This document shows positions 1-11,949 of a stretch of 64,000 nt of DNA, in pieces. Origin of the DNA: Isoperla grammatica (lineage: Eukaryota > Arthropoda > Insecta > Plecoptera > Perlodidae); NCBI GenBank assembly GCA_945910005.1, contig OX246741.1, positions 2,997,946 to 3,061,945 of the forward strand, read 5' to 3'. How positions within the stretch are numbered: position 1 is the first letter of the stretch; the number at the start of each line of letters is the position of its first letter. A program made the position numbers and the translations under genes. Below the pieces are notes generated by a model. The model did not search any database and was not told the DNA's origin. It saw nothing but the letters and a program-made list of their open reading frames with translations.

Positions 1-1085
1 AAACATATGATTTTTTTACAAGATGGCGGATGTAGTAACAACCTTATTACTTTAGTCTATTATTTCCTGATATGTTGCTAATAAATGCATGAAATATTAT
101 TGAAATCCGTTAGGAAGTTTTCTTTAAAGAAATTAAAACCTTCAAGTTGATGGATTTCCGCATAATTTCATTCGACCGTGGTCTACTCAATAGGCTCCAA
201 TTCATAAACTATTAAACCTATCAGTGTATGGAAAGTTCTATAATGTAGATACAGATTATATCTAAAATGTTATATTGTTTAATTATACAATAACTTGTAT
301 TGAAACTATATTAATAGCTTTTTAAATTATCGACCAAGTTTGTTGTTATTTTCTGCATGTTTGCCGTGAAAGTCATAAAACATAACACGTTATTGTAGCC
401 ATTCTATGACAGCTATCAAAATTCCAAATACATAATTAGAAAGGTCTGACTCCCTACGCCATTTCTGAAGCATATTTTGTGCATCTAACTTCAATAGTCC
501 GCAAATGCGAATCATATCGGTGGAACACTGTAAAAATGAAAAAAATGTCTGCCGTAAATAAACAATATTTGTTTATAACATGGCGGTTAAAGCAACAGTT
601 TTGAAACTAATGTCGAGTGTTGGTAGTATTGATGTGTACCTACATATAAAACATCATTAATATTTGTGTGTAAGTTTTAATTTAAATAAATAAATAACAA
701 AACACGTGTTTCAGTTGTTAATTGTTTGTAGGTTGGCATCTTATGTCATTGTAGCCATTTTATGACAGCTATCGAGATTCCAAATAATGATGCATACGTA
801 TTGCTACGTACGCTATTTTTGGTGTATACTATGTGCATCTTATTGCAAAAGTCCGCAAATGCGAATCATATCGGCGGAACACTGTAAAAATGAAGAAATT
901 ATTGTTGTTAATAAACAATATTTTTTTATAACATGGCGGATAAACGTACAATTTTGAAATTATTGTCAATTGTTGGTACGGTTTATGTTAACCTACATGA
1001 TAAACATTATTTAAATCCGTTGGTAAGTTTTCATTTAATTAAATAAATAAACAAATTTTATTTCTCAGTTATTAATTTTTTGTAG
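1..1085. repeat. Diverged tandem repeat, about 356-bp unit, nearly three copies
   Basis: Two nearly complete copies start with ATTGTAGCCATT at 392 and 748 (356 bp apart), and the tail of an earlier copy occupies 1-140. Shared landmarks are AGTCCGCAAATGCGAATCAT, GGAACACTGTAAAAATGA, a YATGGCGG word (about 23, 580 and 933), an AAATAAATAAA stretch and GTAGGTTGGCATCTT. Copies differ by many substitutions and small indels, so the duplication is old. No coding frame survives. It may be part of a larger element running off the left edge. Confidence 0.75.
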
Positions 1086-1325
1086 GTTGGCATCTTGACG
1101 AATTTTGCTGGTTATGTTAACAGCATCGAGTTTAGTAGTCACAAATGTTGACCGAAATTTTCAGCTAAATACGTCAAGCCGTTTGACCTGTGCGCGACGA
1201 ACAAAATTTAGCGCACAGACATACAGACATACAGACATACATACATACACACAGACAAAGCGCCGATCGAGTTGTATGGAGAGATTCACTCCGCTTCGCT
1301 ACGCTCATCTAACTATAGACAATTA
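1086..1325. repeat. Dispersed repeat resembling a non-LTR retroposon 3' end
   Basis: A block (AATTTTCAGCTAAATACGTC...GTTTGACCTGTGCGCGACG) leads into an ACAGACAT-type microsatellite (about 1213-1256) and then a tail related to 9981-10050. Sequences of this style, ending in GACAGACA runs, are familiar at 3' ends of non-LTR elements in invertebrates; that comparison is from memory. The 73-codon frame across it looks accidental. Confidence 0.45.
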
Positions 1326-4136
1326 ACCCGGCCCCTCCACCATTACTGTTGTTTGTCACTAGCTGATCACGATCAAGCTTAACAAACACTTCTACTTACA
1401 CTTAAGCGTAAGTCATAACGGCAAAGGAAGCTCGCAATGTTCAACCACGCAAAATTAACTGTATTTTAATTATGTCTAGAGAATGCTCCAAGATATTGAA
1501 AAACTGGTTCCTACGCGGAATTTGGTTTTGTATCAGCCTTAATGGATGAATTTGATACAAAACCGATATGAATTTCTGTTTCAATATCTATTGAATCATT
1601 CTCAATACATAAATAAAAATCGTTAATGTTTACCTTTATTATTACCGCTTTACTCATCTTTCAATCATTGTCACCTAATTTGTTTTGTCGTTTTCGAATT
1701 TGTTCGCACGTGATAAAATACTTATAGCATATGCCAAGATTAATTGTATTACTCTTACACGTGTAAACGAATGGTGTTTAGTACAATAAGGAATATTGTA
1801 ATTCAATAGTTATTGTATTATTGTATTGTATTAGCACACTTTGCAAAGGTCTCGGCAGGGGAGAGCAGCATTGAGAAAGGGCAGAGCTGAGCAGAGCAGT
1901 GTTAATACGTACCAAGTATAGGATACTTCAATTTCTGAGTAGTATTTTAATATTAATTAACATTTTGTACAACATAAAGGCAATGTCGGATGGCCGTAAG
2001 CATCCTCCACACGAGGGCCTCGCTTGACGGTCCAAGCAAGAACAACAACATCAAAGCATCAAAACTCTTTGTTGATGAAAACGCCGCCAGAGTGTTCTTG
2101 AGTCGGTTTCATTTTACAAACACCCACTTGCCATCTCTCAAGTGTCTGTCCGCCATCTTAAAACTGATCAGTTTACAAGAGATCACATTTTGTGTTCTTC
2201 TTCGTTTCTCATTAGACTCGTACAATGTTATTAACAACCTGCTCGCGCGCGCTCTATGGAGGGTTGGCTGAAGCACGGCCAGGCGATTAATCATTTATTA
2301 ACGATGTCTTTCATCTTAGCTTACACCCCTACCAGCGCGCATACCCAATTTCCTATCTCACTGGCTTGTTACGCAGAAGTAGTTGCTGCTTTTATAGCCT
2401 ACCTATTTCAAGAAGGGAGGGTTCGATCATAGCTTGAAATGTTTGATAAAATGAAATGAAAAAGTGATCAAATTTTGAATGTGACTGAAAAACAAGCCAT
2501 TCTAGCGTCTAACGATAATATAATAAATTGCATGAGGGGTAGTCAAATCTACCAGTAGAGAAGGAAGAAAAATAATAGATACATTAATTCACTTACTGAT
2601 AACGCGTATGTTTTAAACATATCTTATATTGTTATACTTATCTCAAACATGAAATTATAACTTTTAGGTATGAAATTTACTTATATATAACATTTATTAA
2701 ATAATGATTATTACTGAAGAGTTTTGAAATATGACGCTTAGAGCTTACAAGTAACATGAAAAGTTGCCACTAATTTTTTGGTTCAATAATCTAGAGAGGA
2801 AACTTGTTGAAAATATATTGTTCTCGTTATGTACACCTTTAACGTGTTACCGCACTGATCCCTTGATTTTAAGCACAATGAATTGAGTCCCAACTAACGC
2901 CCATGATAAAATATTTATACAGCATTTCTAGATTAATTATAACAACTGCCTTAGCAAAAAATATATTTTGCACACTTCGAAGTATACTTCAATAATTTAT
3001 CAAAAAGTATTGTTTACTTCAAAATTGATATTATTGAGTGTACAGAATTCCAATCTAGTTCATCAACTATTTACAGTTATTTGTATTTCAATACATAATC
3101 GTTTTAACCAACAGCAAATCTTCTGTTTTGCATAAATACATGATTTCGGAATCTGTTAATAAAATGTCACATCTACCCGGCACCTCCACCAAAGATCCGT
3201 ACTTACAATATAATACATACTTGGAATTAACATTTCTATTATGTATGAACTAAATTCCATTTCTCAGAATTACATAATATTAATTAAGTGCAGAACTTTG
3301 AGCAATCAAAGGAGTTTATTAAATATTGAATCAAGCAACGCGTTCCAGATCCTTCGTTGAAACTATTACAGAGTAATCACGTTATTAACTGTTGTATATT
3401 TTTTGTTGCCCTAATTACTTCCGTGAAATTACAATATAAGTGCAACCACTTTACTTTGTGAGAATACTATTACTATAAGAAAATGCTGGGTGTGCCTTTA
3501 TGTACTTTGATGAATCTCCAAACTACAATGTTCGTAAATCACCCAACAACCCAAATTTAATTCGTGGAATTTACGAATGTTAACGCGGGTGGAATTTGTA
3601 GTTACAAATATATATATATCAAGACGAAACTAACAATAAACCTTCAGGATGTGCCAACACACAACTACACGACAAATTAATATACAATGTGTTTTATTTT
3701 TTAAAGTAAACTGTACTATTGTGAAATCTGTGATCTTTTTATCAATTCCAAAGCGTTCTCTAATTTTGAACTTAGAAATACAAATCTGAAAATTTCCCTT
3801 CCCATTTAAAACTAAACTGATTCGCCAATACGTGACACTGTGAAACTTGAATGAAACCAATCAATTTAATATATCCCCGTGCGAAGACTAGTAGATCCGT
3901 ATAGGAAAGATTATTCTGAGATGAATTTTAACTCGTTATGAAATAAATAGCTTTTAAAATCGGTTTGCCTGTTATGCGAGCCTTGCTGGTTTTACCGGTC
4001 GGTGGGTGTATGCTCTATGAGCTTCTCAAGACGGCCGCTTGAGGGAGGGACTTAACCCTTCGTGTGTCACCATTCAACTCATAAATATTCTAGTAGTCTT
4101 GTCTCTTTAGTACGATGCACCAAGAAGATACAGCAC
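1326..4136. other. Intergenic, AT-rich, no gene seen
   Basis: No supported gene. An imperfect GAGCAG-rich tract lies at about 1857-1903. The segment 1508-1537 (TTCCTACGCGGAATTTGG then TTTTGTATCAG) recurs with few changes at 18630-18660, so it is probably a fragment of a dispersed repeat. A short AT run sits near 3608-3620. All open frames are under 100 codons and unremarkable. Confidence 0.6.
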
Positions 4137-4144
4137 GCAGGCGG

Positions 4145-4214
4145 GACGCACACTAGCTGGGCACAGAGGCAAGACGCACACTAGTTGGGCACAGAGGCAA
4201 GACGCACACTAGCT
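4145..4214. repeat. 28-bp minisatellite, about 2.5 copies
   Basis: GACGCACACTAG starts at 4145, 4173 and 4201, a period of 28. The first two units share GGGCACAGAGGCAA; the third degenerates into TGCGCTTTGCGG. The block is more GC-rich than its surroundings. Confidence 0.85.
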
Positions 4215-5984
4215 GCGCTTTGCGGGCAGGCTCGCAACACACTGGCATTGTACTTACATCAACTAAACGTCTTCTAGATGTAAGAAGATAGGTTGTTTCA
4301 TGGCGTCTTTTGACTATTTTATGAAAGGAAATAATGTTAATATATTGTATGTAAATACTCAGAGCACATAGACAATTTTCTGGGTATATGTTGTACATGT
4401 ACACAATTTAGCTTACAATATTTTGTTATAGTTTATAGCTTAACATTTTTTTTAAGAGAATTCGTTTTTGTGCCATGGAACTCGTCTTTCGTTAAAACAT
4501 GCGTTTTTTCACTTTCTAAGATAATATAAAGTGCTATAAAACTTTAACCTTATTAATTGAAGCGACTGGAGCATTGAAACAAAACATTAATAATTCTGGA
4601 TGGTGTATAGGTAAAGCGCGTATTAGTAAAATCTTGCTCTTGTATATCGCCTCACAACAGCAGCTAAGTTGCTCGTGTGTACTCCCTCACCGCAACTACT
4701 CAAGTGGTTTGCTGGATATGATGAGCTTTTACAAAAAGGAACACAGAAGGGTTGTTCAAATTTCATGGTTCAAATTTTCTTTAATGCAAATTGCTTTGAG
4801 AGGAGTTAAATCCATTCGGGTTTTAGAAGGGCTTGGCGATATCTTGATCTATTATTAAAGGGCTGCGCGAATATTTATGCAAAGACACAGATGAGGAAGG
4901 TGGCAGCGAGTGGGAAACTGGAGGGGGAAGGAGGGGAGAGGAGGGGAAATCTTGTTCCTTGTTAACCCAAGTGGTTGCAAGATTTGCATGCCCTCAACAC
5001 ACTTATCGTTCTTTACCTATGATGGTGCGATAATGTTTTTACAGCAGTGATTAAGCCGGAGAACTAAAATTTGTAAGCAAAGCATAGCGCACTTTAAACA
5101 TATTACAGCTCATTAGGTTAAATGAAGGTTAATAAGGTTAAATCAGATAGAAATTGTTTTATCTACAATGGACTTTAATAATGTTGCTCTGTGTAACGCT
5201 ATCAAAACTTAAGTATGTGGTAAGTAAGTTGTGGTAAGTGATATTTTAACATCCTGGTTTTGGTAGAGACCTACACTATTTGTGTCAAGAATGACCAAAA
5301 GTGTATCTTTTTCCATTAAACCCATACATTTAATATACAATGTTTGTTTTCTCAACTCAAACTTCTACGCACTACTAATGTACTAGTACACTACAATTAC
5401 ATGAGCACTGCTTATATACACTTATTATTCTCAGAAAAACACACAGCAGAACTGTCCCACAATTTATATTTTAAATTCAAGCTTTCTCTCAATTATGATA
5501 GAGCCTTCAAGCTAGTCGTGCGATGTAAGTATTGTTTACGTTTGTATTTGTACGTACAACCAAACAAATATGATACGTATATATGCAAACACATCTAAAA
5601 AAATTGCCAAAAGGGAAACGGTCAGTTATTTATTTAAACAATCAAAACACGCTGGCCAAATGCAAACACAAAAAAACCGCGTACAATAATTATTGTGTGA
5701 TGCTGAATGGCCAAATTAATGAATGGTATTGTATTGTGATTGAGTTAATGTTGACTGATGTTAAAAGGAGTGTTTCAATTTAATCGAGCTCAAACACGGC
5801 TATGTTATAGTACCAAGATCAATCTAAATCAAGTGAGGTTATACAAGTTAACTAAATAATTTCAAAAGTTCTAGGAGAGATAAGGGTACATTTGTAATTG
5901 GTCTGAAAGCTTAATTATTGATTATTGATTGTAATATAACATTTTATTTAATTTCCCAATACATTTTATGTGTGTAATTGTAAT
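4215..5984. other. Intergenic, no gene seen
   Basis: Only a G/A-rich tract at about 4905-4950 stands out. Open frames up to 94 codons here show no recognisable domain. Confidence 0.55.
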
Positions 5985-6005
5985 AAAAAAAAAAAAAAAA
6001 AAAAA
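5985..6005 (+). repeat. 21-bp A tract
   Basis: An uninterrupted A run directly follows TAAT. With the preceding AATAAA-like context it could be the tail of an old retroposed copy, but I see no recognisable body upstream and no target duplication. Confidence 0.8.
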
Positions 6006-7900
6006 TACATTATGATGTGACATTTAACTTTTACATGTGTACTTCGAAGTAATACTATACTTACAATACGTATAACATCTAGAAATAATTATACAGTAAT
6101 TTAGAACGTAAACCGTAAAGAATTGTTCATCATTACAGATCGCACTTCTAACTACAATTTCTAATGGCACGTTATAAACCGTGATACGTCACCTATACAG
6201 AACTTAGTTTAATGAAGCTTCGAACCAGTCAATTAACTGCAATAGATACTTAAAAAGCTCCAAGCTAACAACGCGTTACAACTTAATCAACGTAAAAAAA
6301 CAAAAAAAAAAACAGAACAAATTGAATTAACTTGGTGATGCGTAAACGCTAAACACGTTAGTAAAGTTATGATGCGTTTCGTTCTCGAATGATACGGATC
6401 AAACATGACTGATTGATTGATTAGTAAGCTTATCTCTTGATGTATGGTGTAGGCTGATCCGATGATAACATTGATGATGGTGATTGCTTGGTGTAATGAG
6501 AGAACAGGGGTCGTCACAACTCACTGAAACCTGGAGACAAATTGGAAGTTGGACGGGCTGACAACTAGACAGCTTAAACGCGTTGCAACGAATAATAAAA
6601 TGCAAATTAGTTTTGTTCAGTTGTCATATTTGGAGAATTTATTATTTTCTGATTAAGGGTTTACTGAATAAGCATCATTACGTTGGTTGTCAATTCAAAC
6701 AACAAACAGTGAATGTTTGCTATTTATACCTGTTGTAACAAGGCTGTTCCAGTAAAATTCAACAGTTTCCGAAACATTACTTTTTTCGTGAACCGGGACA
6801 CATGGGGGTTTTGTACCAGAGGACTAAAAACAAAATATTGTTGAAGATATCGTTTTTCGAAACTTCTACCTACAAACGAATGTGTGTAATGTGAACCGTT
6901 AGTTTTATTCCGCAAGTTCATTGTAAAACGAAATATTTATAGGGTATACTTTGAACAACATTTTGAATTTGTTTTATTTTTTAACTTTTCATACCACCCT
7001 GTATAAGGTTCACTCGATACAAGTCTCATTTTATGGATATACTAAAAGCATAAACACTGCTGGAATCGGCTTAGTTAAAGGTAACAATTTTATAAAATAA
7101 TAAAATATTGCCTCTATCTATGCTATGGTAAATTCATGGCTAACTATAGTAGAGTATAGCTGCAATTACGTAGCTGTTCGTATGCATGGCTACAGCTACG
7201 TCGTTATGAATAAATTGATAAATATACTATATGTGTCTCGGTGCACTTTATGTGTAGCTATAGTATGGACCCTGGCAATGCACAAGTGTTGTCCTGTAAT
7301 TTATGCAAATAGATTACAGTAACTTACATCAGTAAAGCTATTATTAATTTGCGGACATTGTAGAATATCAAATGTCTCGCGGAGTTGCTGTATTAATTAT
7401 GGCTCCTAAGTTACTGTAAATGATGCATATTCGAACCCTATTACATAACCGGGAATCAATCCTAGACTCTTTTGTCTTACAAGTTGCAACAACCTACAAA
7501 ATACAGTAATTACAGAAACAGTTCTTAGACTTCTGACGGGTACAGTATAAGCGGATAAATCTTTCTCGAAAAGCGTCCTAATGTCCTATAGTAACAATTT
7601 ATTTTATATCCTAAAATTAATTCTGCCTTAGTTGAACTTATTGAATGAAGTGTTATATTGAATTGAACAATTTCAAGTTTTGGCAGAGATAATTTCAGGG
7701 CATACAATACAAACTTACAGAATAGGGCTCTTGTGTATACATTGGCAGATAAATCATATCTTTCCCCTAAATACTCGTTCAAAATTGAACCCCACAACCA
7801 CAGATAATACACAACACTACTTACAGGTATTCTAGAAATGTCGTTCGTTCCCTTCCAACCTTCATCCAACCAACCTTATCTTGGTTAAATGATAGATAAC
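6006..7900. other. Intergenic; possible dispersed repeat at 6720-7015
   Basis: Read on the - strand, 7015 down to 6720 begins TACAGGGTGGTATGAAAAG. This resembles the 'tacagggtg' repeats common in arthropod and other invertebrate genomes; I know the resemblance from memory only. No target duplication was found. The 114-codon - frame at 7525-7869 has no recognisable motif. Confidence 0.35.
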
Positions 7901-7904
7901 CCGA

Positions 7905-8120
7905 ATGGGCAGCAGAATATCCAAGCATACTAACTTCACATTTAATGCACCATTAAACATTTATGGTGTTGAATGGATTGTCGGGGCATCTCGGCACCTG
8001 AACGGTCAGACTTGGTCCCCAGAGGGCCGGATTATTATGAAACAGTTGAGCCGTCTTGCCGGTGTGGCTGGAACCCCTTCAAGCGTGGAATTAGGTTCTA
8101 ACACGATCAAGCTTCCATAA
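7905..8120. promoter_or_regulatory. Complex GC-balanced island, candidate regulatory DNA or exon remnant
   Basis: This stretch is noticeably less AT-rich and less repetitive than its neighbours. It contains GGTCAGACTTGGTCCCCAG and GAACCCCTTCAAGCGTGG. A 71-codon + frame spans it but has no known domain and no convincing splice sites. It could equally be a conserved non-coding element. Confidence 0.2.
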
Positions 8121-8396
8121 CGTGAGCATTAACCAACAACTATGACTTAACTTACAGCTATTCAAGAAGCAGGTGAGGTTTGAGCTTGTGTCTCGATCGG
8201 TGGATAATATGCGGGAAGATAGACTCAAACCCATAGACTAATAATTCATAGCTGTGTTCACAAATTTATTGGGGCGTTTTATTTATTGAGGACTTACATA
8301 TTCTGACATTTATTTTTTCATAACTGTATGTTCGCATATTTCTGACACTTATAATCACTTCCATCAACAAGTGCTTTGAACTTGTATTGGCGATGA

Positions 8397-8413
8397 GGGG
8401 GGGGGGGAGGGGG
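8397..8413. repeat. G homopolymer tract (11 G, A, 5 G)
   Basis: One of at least five long G or C runs in the window, and a potential G-quadruplex former. Confidence 0.9.
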
Positions 8414-8514
8414 TGATATTACTTGTGTATGTATTTGTAGATTGTCAAAAGAACTATCACCTCAAATGTAATTGGACAGATAAACTATAGGAGAACGCTC
8501 CGGAGTCATAATGA

Positions 8515-9021
8515 ATGCCCATCCTTTATTTAAGTAGCTTTCTACACTATACCAAGCAACTATTCGTCATTACTATACCCCTCGTTGCACAACTAAAATA
8601 CGTCAGATTCTACCTGGCACTCAAGTTGGTGTGGGAAAGAACGTTGTTTTTACGACCAAACTCTTGTAACACTGAAATACAATTTAAACTAACTGTTCAA
8701 AATATATCGTCAATATTCTCATGTTCGACATTTCTTTTACGTTTACAAGGGAGTGTTAGAAGTTTGAAAAAAGTTAGTCTTGTTAAAACTAAGGACGATC
8801 GTTGCTTGCCAGCCCATTCACACGGGCTAGGCCAGCCTCGCACTTATGAAGCTAAGTGCAGAGAGACGATACGTTTTTTTCTCACTTTAAAGTTTCTTTG
8901 TGGAAACCTTGTGCGTCAGGAGGGATTATTTTTATGGGCCAAGACTAGAGCTATAAGCAGTCACTTGCCGCAACCAATTTGCGTGCTAAAATCCTTGGCC
9001 CTCAGAAGAGCGCCATTTTGA
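8515..9021 (+). CDS. Unrecognised 168-codon open frame, doubtful
   Basis: This is the longest open frame in the window outside the transposon. It starts at an ATG and ends after LKSLALRRAPF. I recognise no domain, signal peptide or repeat; the first 40 residues are rich in hydrophobic and aromatic residues and the second half is basic. No splice sites or neighbouring exons support it. A frame this long would be uncommon by chance in such AT-rich DNA, but one occurrence in 64 kb is not compelling. The downstream sequence (AAAATGGCGC on the - strand near 9013-9020, and a TGACGTCA at 9115) looks more promoter-like than coding. Confidence 0.12.
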   Translation: MPILYLSSFLHYTKQLFVITIPLVAQLKYVRFYLALKLVWERTLFLRPNSCNTEIQFKLTVQNISSIFSCSTFLLRLQGSVRSLKKVSLVKTKDDRCLPAHSHGLGQPRTYEAKCRETIRFFLTLKFLCGNLVRQEGLFLWAKTRAISSHLPQPICVLKSLALRRAPF

Positions 9022-9358
9022 ATACCTCATTTTGTGGTCCTCCGTAATACAAAATGAAAGACGGAAGAAAGACCATACATTGTTGTTAATCGTTATCTCA
9101 AGGACACATTATCATGACGTCACAGTCTAACATGGTGGCTACAAAGAGTACTTCTGATGGTCTTCGTTTAAAAACAAGTGCAATGTCGTCCAATTCACAA
9201 AAAGCGACGATAGTACTCTTGGCTCTAGGGACAAGTTTTCCCGCTAGGAAGCGTAGCTAAGCTCCGCGGTCGCGAAACAAAATCAATTTAATTAAAAGTC
9301 TATCTTTTCTTCCCACTTGTGTTCTAGTACATTAACTAGTTATTGTCATGTACCACCC
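9022..9358. promoter_or_regulatory. Possible promoter-like island with a perfect CRE
   Basis: TGACGTCA occurs at 9115-9122. A YY1-like ATGGCGC word (- strand) lies just upstream at about 9013-9018, and CpG-containing sequence (CTCCGCGGTCGCGAAAC) is at about 9260-9280. No TATA box or transcript evidence is visible, so the assignment is weak. Confidence 0.15.
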
Positions 9359-9360
9359 TA

Positions 9361-9509
9361 AGGTTGGAATTCATAGTCGGCCCCTACACCTAGGGGCACC
9401 CATTGTTGCTATGGATTTGTTTTGTTTATGGGAAATAACATGGAAACAATTGTTACCTTAGCAACAATGGGCGCCCCTAGGTGTAGGGGACGACTATGAA
9501 TTCCAACCT
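9361..9509. mobile_element. 149-bp MITE with long inverted repeats and TA duplication
   Basis: The left end AGGTTGGAATTCATAGTCGG is mirrored by CCGACTATGAATTCCAACCT-like sequence at the right end (with one mismatch, CGAC for CCGAC). The arms extend about 50 bp, through CCCCTACACCTAGGGGC to CCCATTGTTGCT. TA dinucleotides flank both ends (9359-9360 and 9510-9511). It has no coding capacity. A TA target fits Tc1/mariner-type or other TA-inserting transposases; the mobilising family cannot be told from this copy. Confidence 0.85.
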
Positions 9510-9511
9510 TA

Positions 9512-9980
9512 GTCTGCGGAACAGAGCGCACAGCACAAAGGCGTCTCGCTATTCGTCAACTTAACTAGTCACACACTGTGACGTGTGTGCATGTAAATTA
9601 ATATTTAAATACACACACACACGCTCAAAAGCGAGCCAAATAACGTATGCAAATACACGTTATGAATACAGGTGCAAAGAGAAGCAGATCCACAAACTAA
9701 GCGTTACTGCAGACTCAGACAATATTATGTCTCTGTAGATGTACAGATAGTGAATTATATAATATATTATATTATGGTTCAACATTTGTACAGATGTACT
9801 GTATACTCGTTATATAAACATGAACAAGCGAATATATAGAATAGAACAAAACATAACTAACCATACAAACCTAAAACAATAAGTCCATTGATGAAAACTA
9901 ACCTTTACCTAGGTATATATGTTTTGATACAATACTGCGTTAGTGTTCTGTTCACTGTGATTCACATTCATGGACAGTGG
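9512..9980. other. Intergenic, short CA repeat
   Basis: Contains a short ACACAC run at about 9611-9623 and otherwise AT-rich sequence. No gene seen. Confidence 0.55.
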
Positions 9981-10050
9981 ACACACAGACAAAGAGCTTA
10001 TCGAGTTGAATGGAGAGATTCACTCCGTCACGCTACTCTCATCTAGTTAT
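9981..10050. repeat. Second copy of the 1247-1316 repeat tail
   Basis: ACACACAGACAAAG, TCGAGTTG.ATGGAGAGATTC and ACTCCGYYNCGCTACNCTCATCTA match 1247-1316 in order and orientation. Only this tail is shared; the upstream parts differ. This indicates 5'-truncated members of one dispersed family. Confidence 0.75.
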
Positions 10051-11686
10051 ATCAAAATAATACAATAGTATATTTTATCTTTCTAAGAAAAATATTTAAA
10101 TAGGGATTTTGAGGCAAAATAAAATGTATGTCTTGGCATCACTTGAAATATACAACAATTTTTAGGAACGTATTTATCAAAAGAAAAAATGAGGTCAGGA
10201 ACATCCGTTCCCTGAATGTATACAGACTTTATTAGGTTGCAGATACGTTTTAAAATATAGCTTTGTACAATGGATACAAGAAATGCGTACCAAAATATCA
10301 AAGCGAGCTTGTTTTAGACCACTCGTGTAGCTAAATTGAGAAAACGAAAGCATGCAAGCGCACCATTTGTACTTGAATTACCTAGAACGTAATGCTATCC
10401 GTTCCCAGATAATGTTACGCGAAGTTAACAAATCTAAGGACTTCCACGAGGGAAATAACTATAGAAATAATTCAACTATCTTCATGTACGCTTTGAGGTA
10501 TAAACTCTAACTATAAAGTTTCATGCTCCTTTATAGATATGTTGAGCGCTAACTTTCCGCAAGACTAGATTCAAATCGCGTCATTTTCTTAAAGCGCAAT
10601 TAGAGATAAATAAAACAAAATAACTTCCCCACTTGAATAGCGTTCTTCTCTACGAATATCGAATAAGTAGTGTTGTAAAACTCGTAGACGAAACGATAAA
10701 AATTATTGCATTTCTATTTTAGCAGAGAATCTCATCTTCTTCACCACAATTGCAAGATCGTTGGAACGTAGCAAGGTGGTTCTATTGTGCATGCTAGAGA
10801 TATTGTGTTTCCACATAATACTGTCGTGCCTGAGTTGGGCTCGTCCGCTTGAGTAGGGCCTACCCAGCCAGCCACATCACAAATATTTAATATGAGAAGC
10901 CAATGCTTGATATTAGATGCGAGTGTTTAATGTGGCGATGTGGGGTGGATTGTGTGGGATAGTATTGGTTGTGCGTATCAGTGATTTCCCTATAACATGA
11001 GTTCGATCGAAAAGTTGTGCGACTTCCAAATGTTTGGGAACTTTATTATTGCACAGGGGTGTGAAAATGTATAAGTTTTACCGCAGATATAATAACATAT
11101 ATCGCAGACAGCAAAATAGTTAATAGATCAGAGAATGGTGTCAACTGTATTATTGAACTGTCAAAAGGATCTATATTTCAATAAAACATTACTCGAGTGT
11201 ACATTATATGGATTTATTAATTTTTTGTACACAGTTCCTTACAAAATGTGTGAATCTATATATTTTACAATAAATATAGTAGAGAAGTGGGGATTTCATT
11301 CTACCGTATTCAATCCAATACATTTTGTTGTGTTCTGGGACTAAAATTGTATTGCGGTCTGGTAGCTAGTGAAGTTTGTTTTAAAATGTTTATCAATTCG
11401 ATGGACTAAATTGCCAGTTCCGTTTCATTGTCCCATACTTCAATTTGTAGACTCCGTGTACTACTTTACTCACCACTGTCACAGGTTTCCGGTATTCGGT
11501 TCTCGTTTCATTACTCCATAGTCTCTAGCTATGAGATAGCTAGCTAGGAGATGCGATGCGTTACCCAGCCGGGATATGAACAGAAATCTTCTCATCATCG
11601 GATATTCATCGCTGTTCACTTCTCCCGTCGATAAAACCTATAACGGAGAGAGAACTCACATGATATTACATACTCGGCCCAACGCT
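10051..11686. other. Intergenic, no gene seen
   Basis: Ordinary AT-rich sequence with no supported open frame. A more GC-balanced patch at about 10790-10985 has no recognisable content. Confidence 0.55.
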
Positions 11687-11767
11687 GGTGCTACCTTCAG
11701 GCTCTATCGCCCTGTTTGGTGCTACCTTCACACTATACACGTGACGCGCTGCTTGGTGCTACCTTCA
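11687..11767. repeat. Interrupted 13-bp repeat, three copies
   Basis: GGTGCTACCTTCA occurs at 11687, 11718 and 11755, all in the same orientation, with dissimilar spacers giving periods of 31 and 37 bp. Confidence 0.8.
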
Positions 11768-11823
11768 CACAAGGAGATTTTCATTATTAGCAAGAATAAT
11801 CATTATAAGACAAATTATTGACT

Positions 11824-11947
11824 ATACACTGTTCCTCACAATTAAAATCAAAATGCAATATTTCGATTGCTGACAGCCTGTCGAAGAGTGTTGATCAGCA
11901 TTCGACAAAGCATTTTGATTTTAATTGTAAGAAAGAACAGTGTATAT
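11824..11947. repeat. Inverted repeat with nested inner stem
   Basis: The arm ATACACTGTTC...CACAATTAAAATCAAAATGC (11824-11855) is the reverse complement of 11910-11947, apart from a small insertion of a few bases in the right arm. The 54-bp loop contains a second stem, TGTCGAA / TTCGACA. It could be a small MITE or a foldback element. No target duplication is obvious. Confidence 0.8.
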
Positions 11948-11949
11948 TC

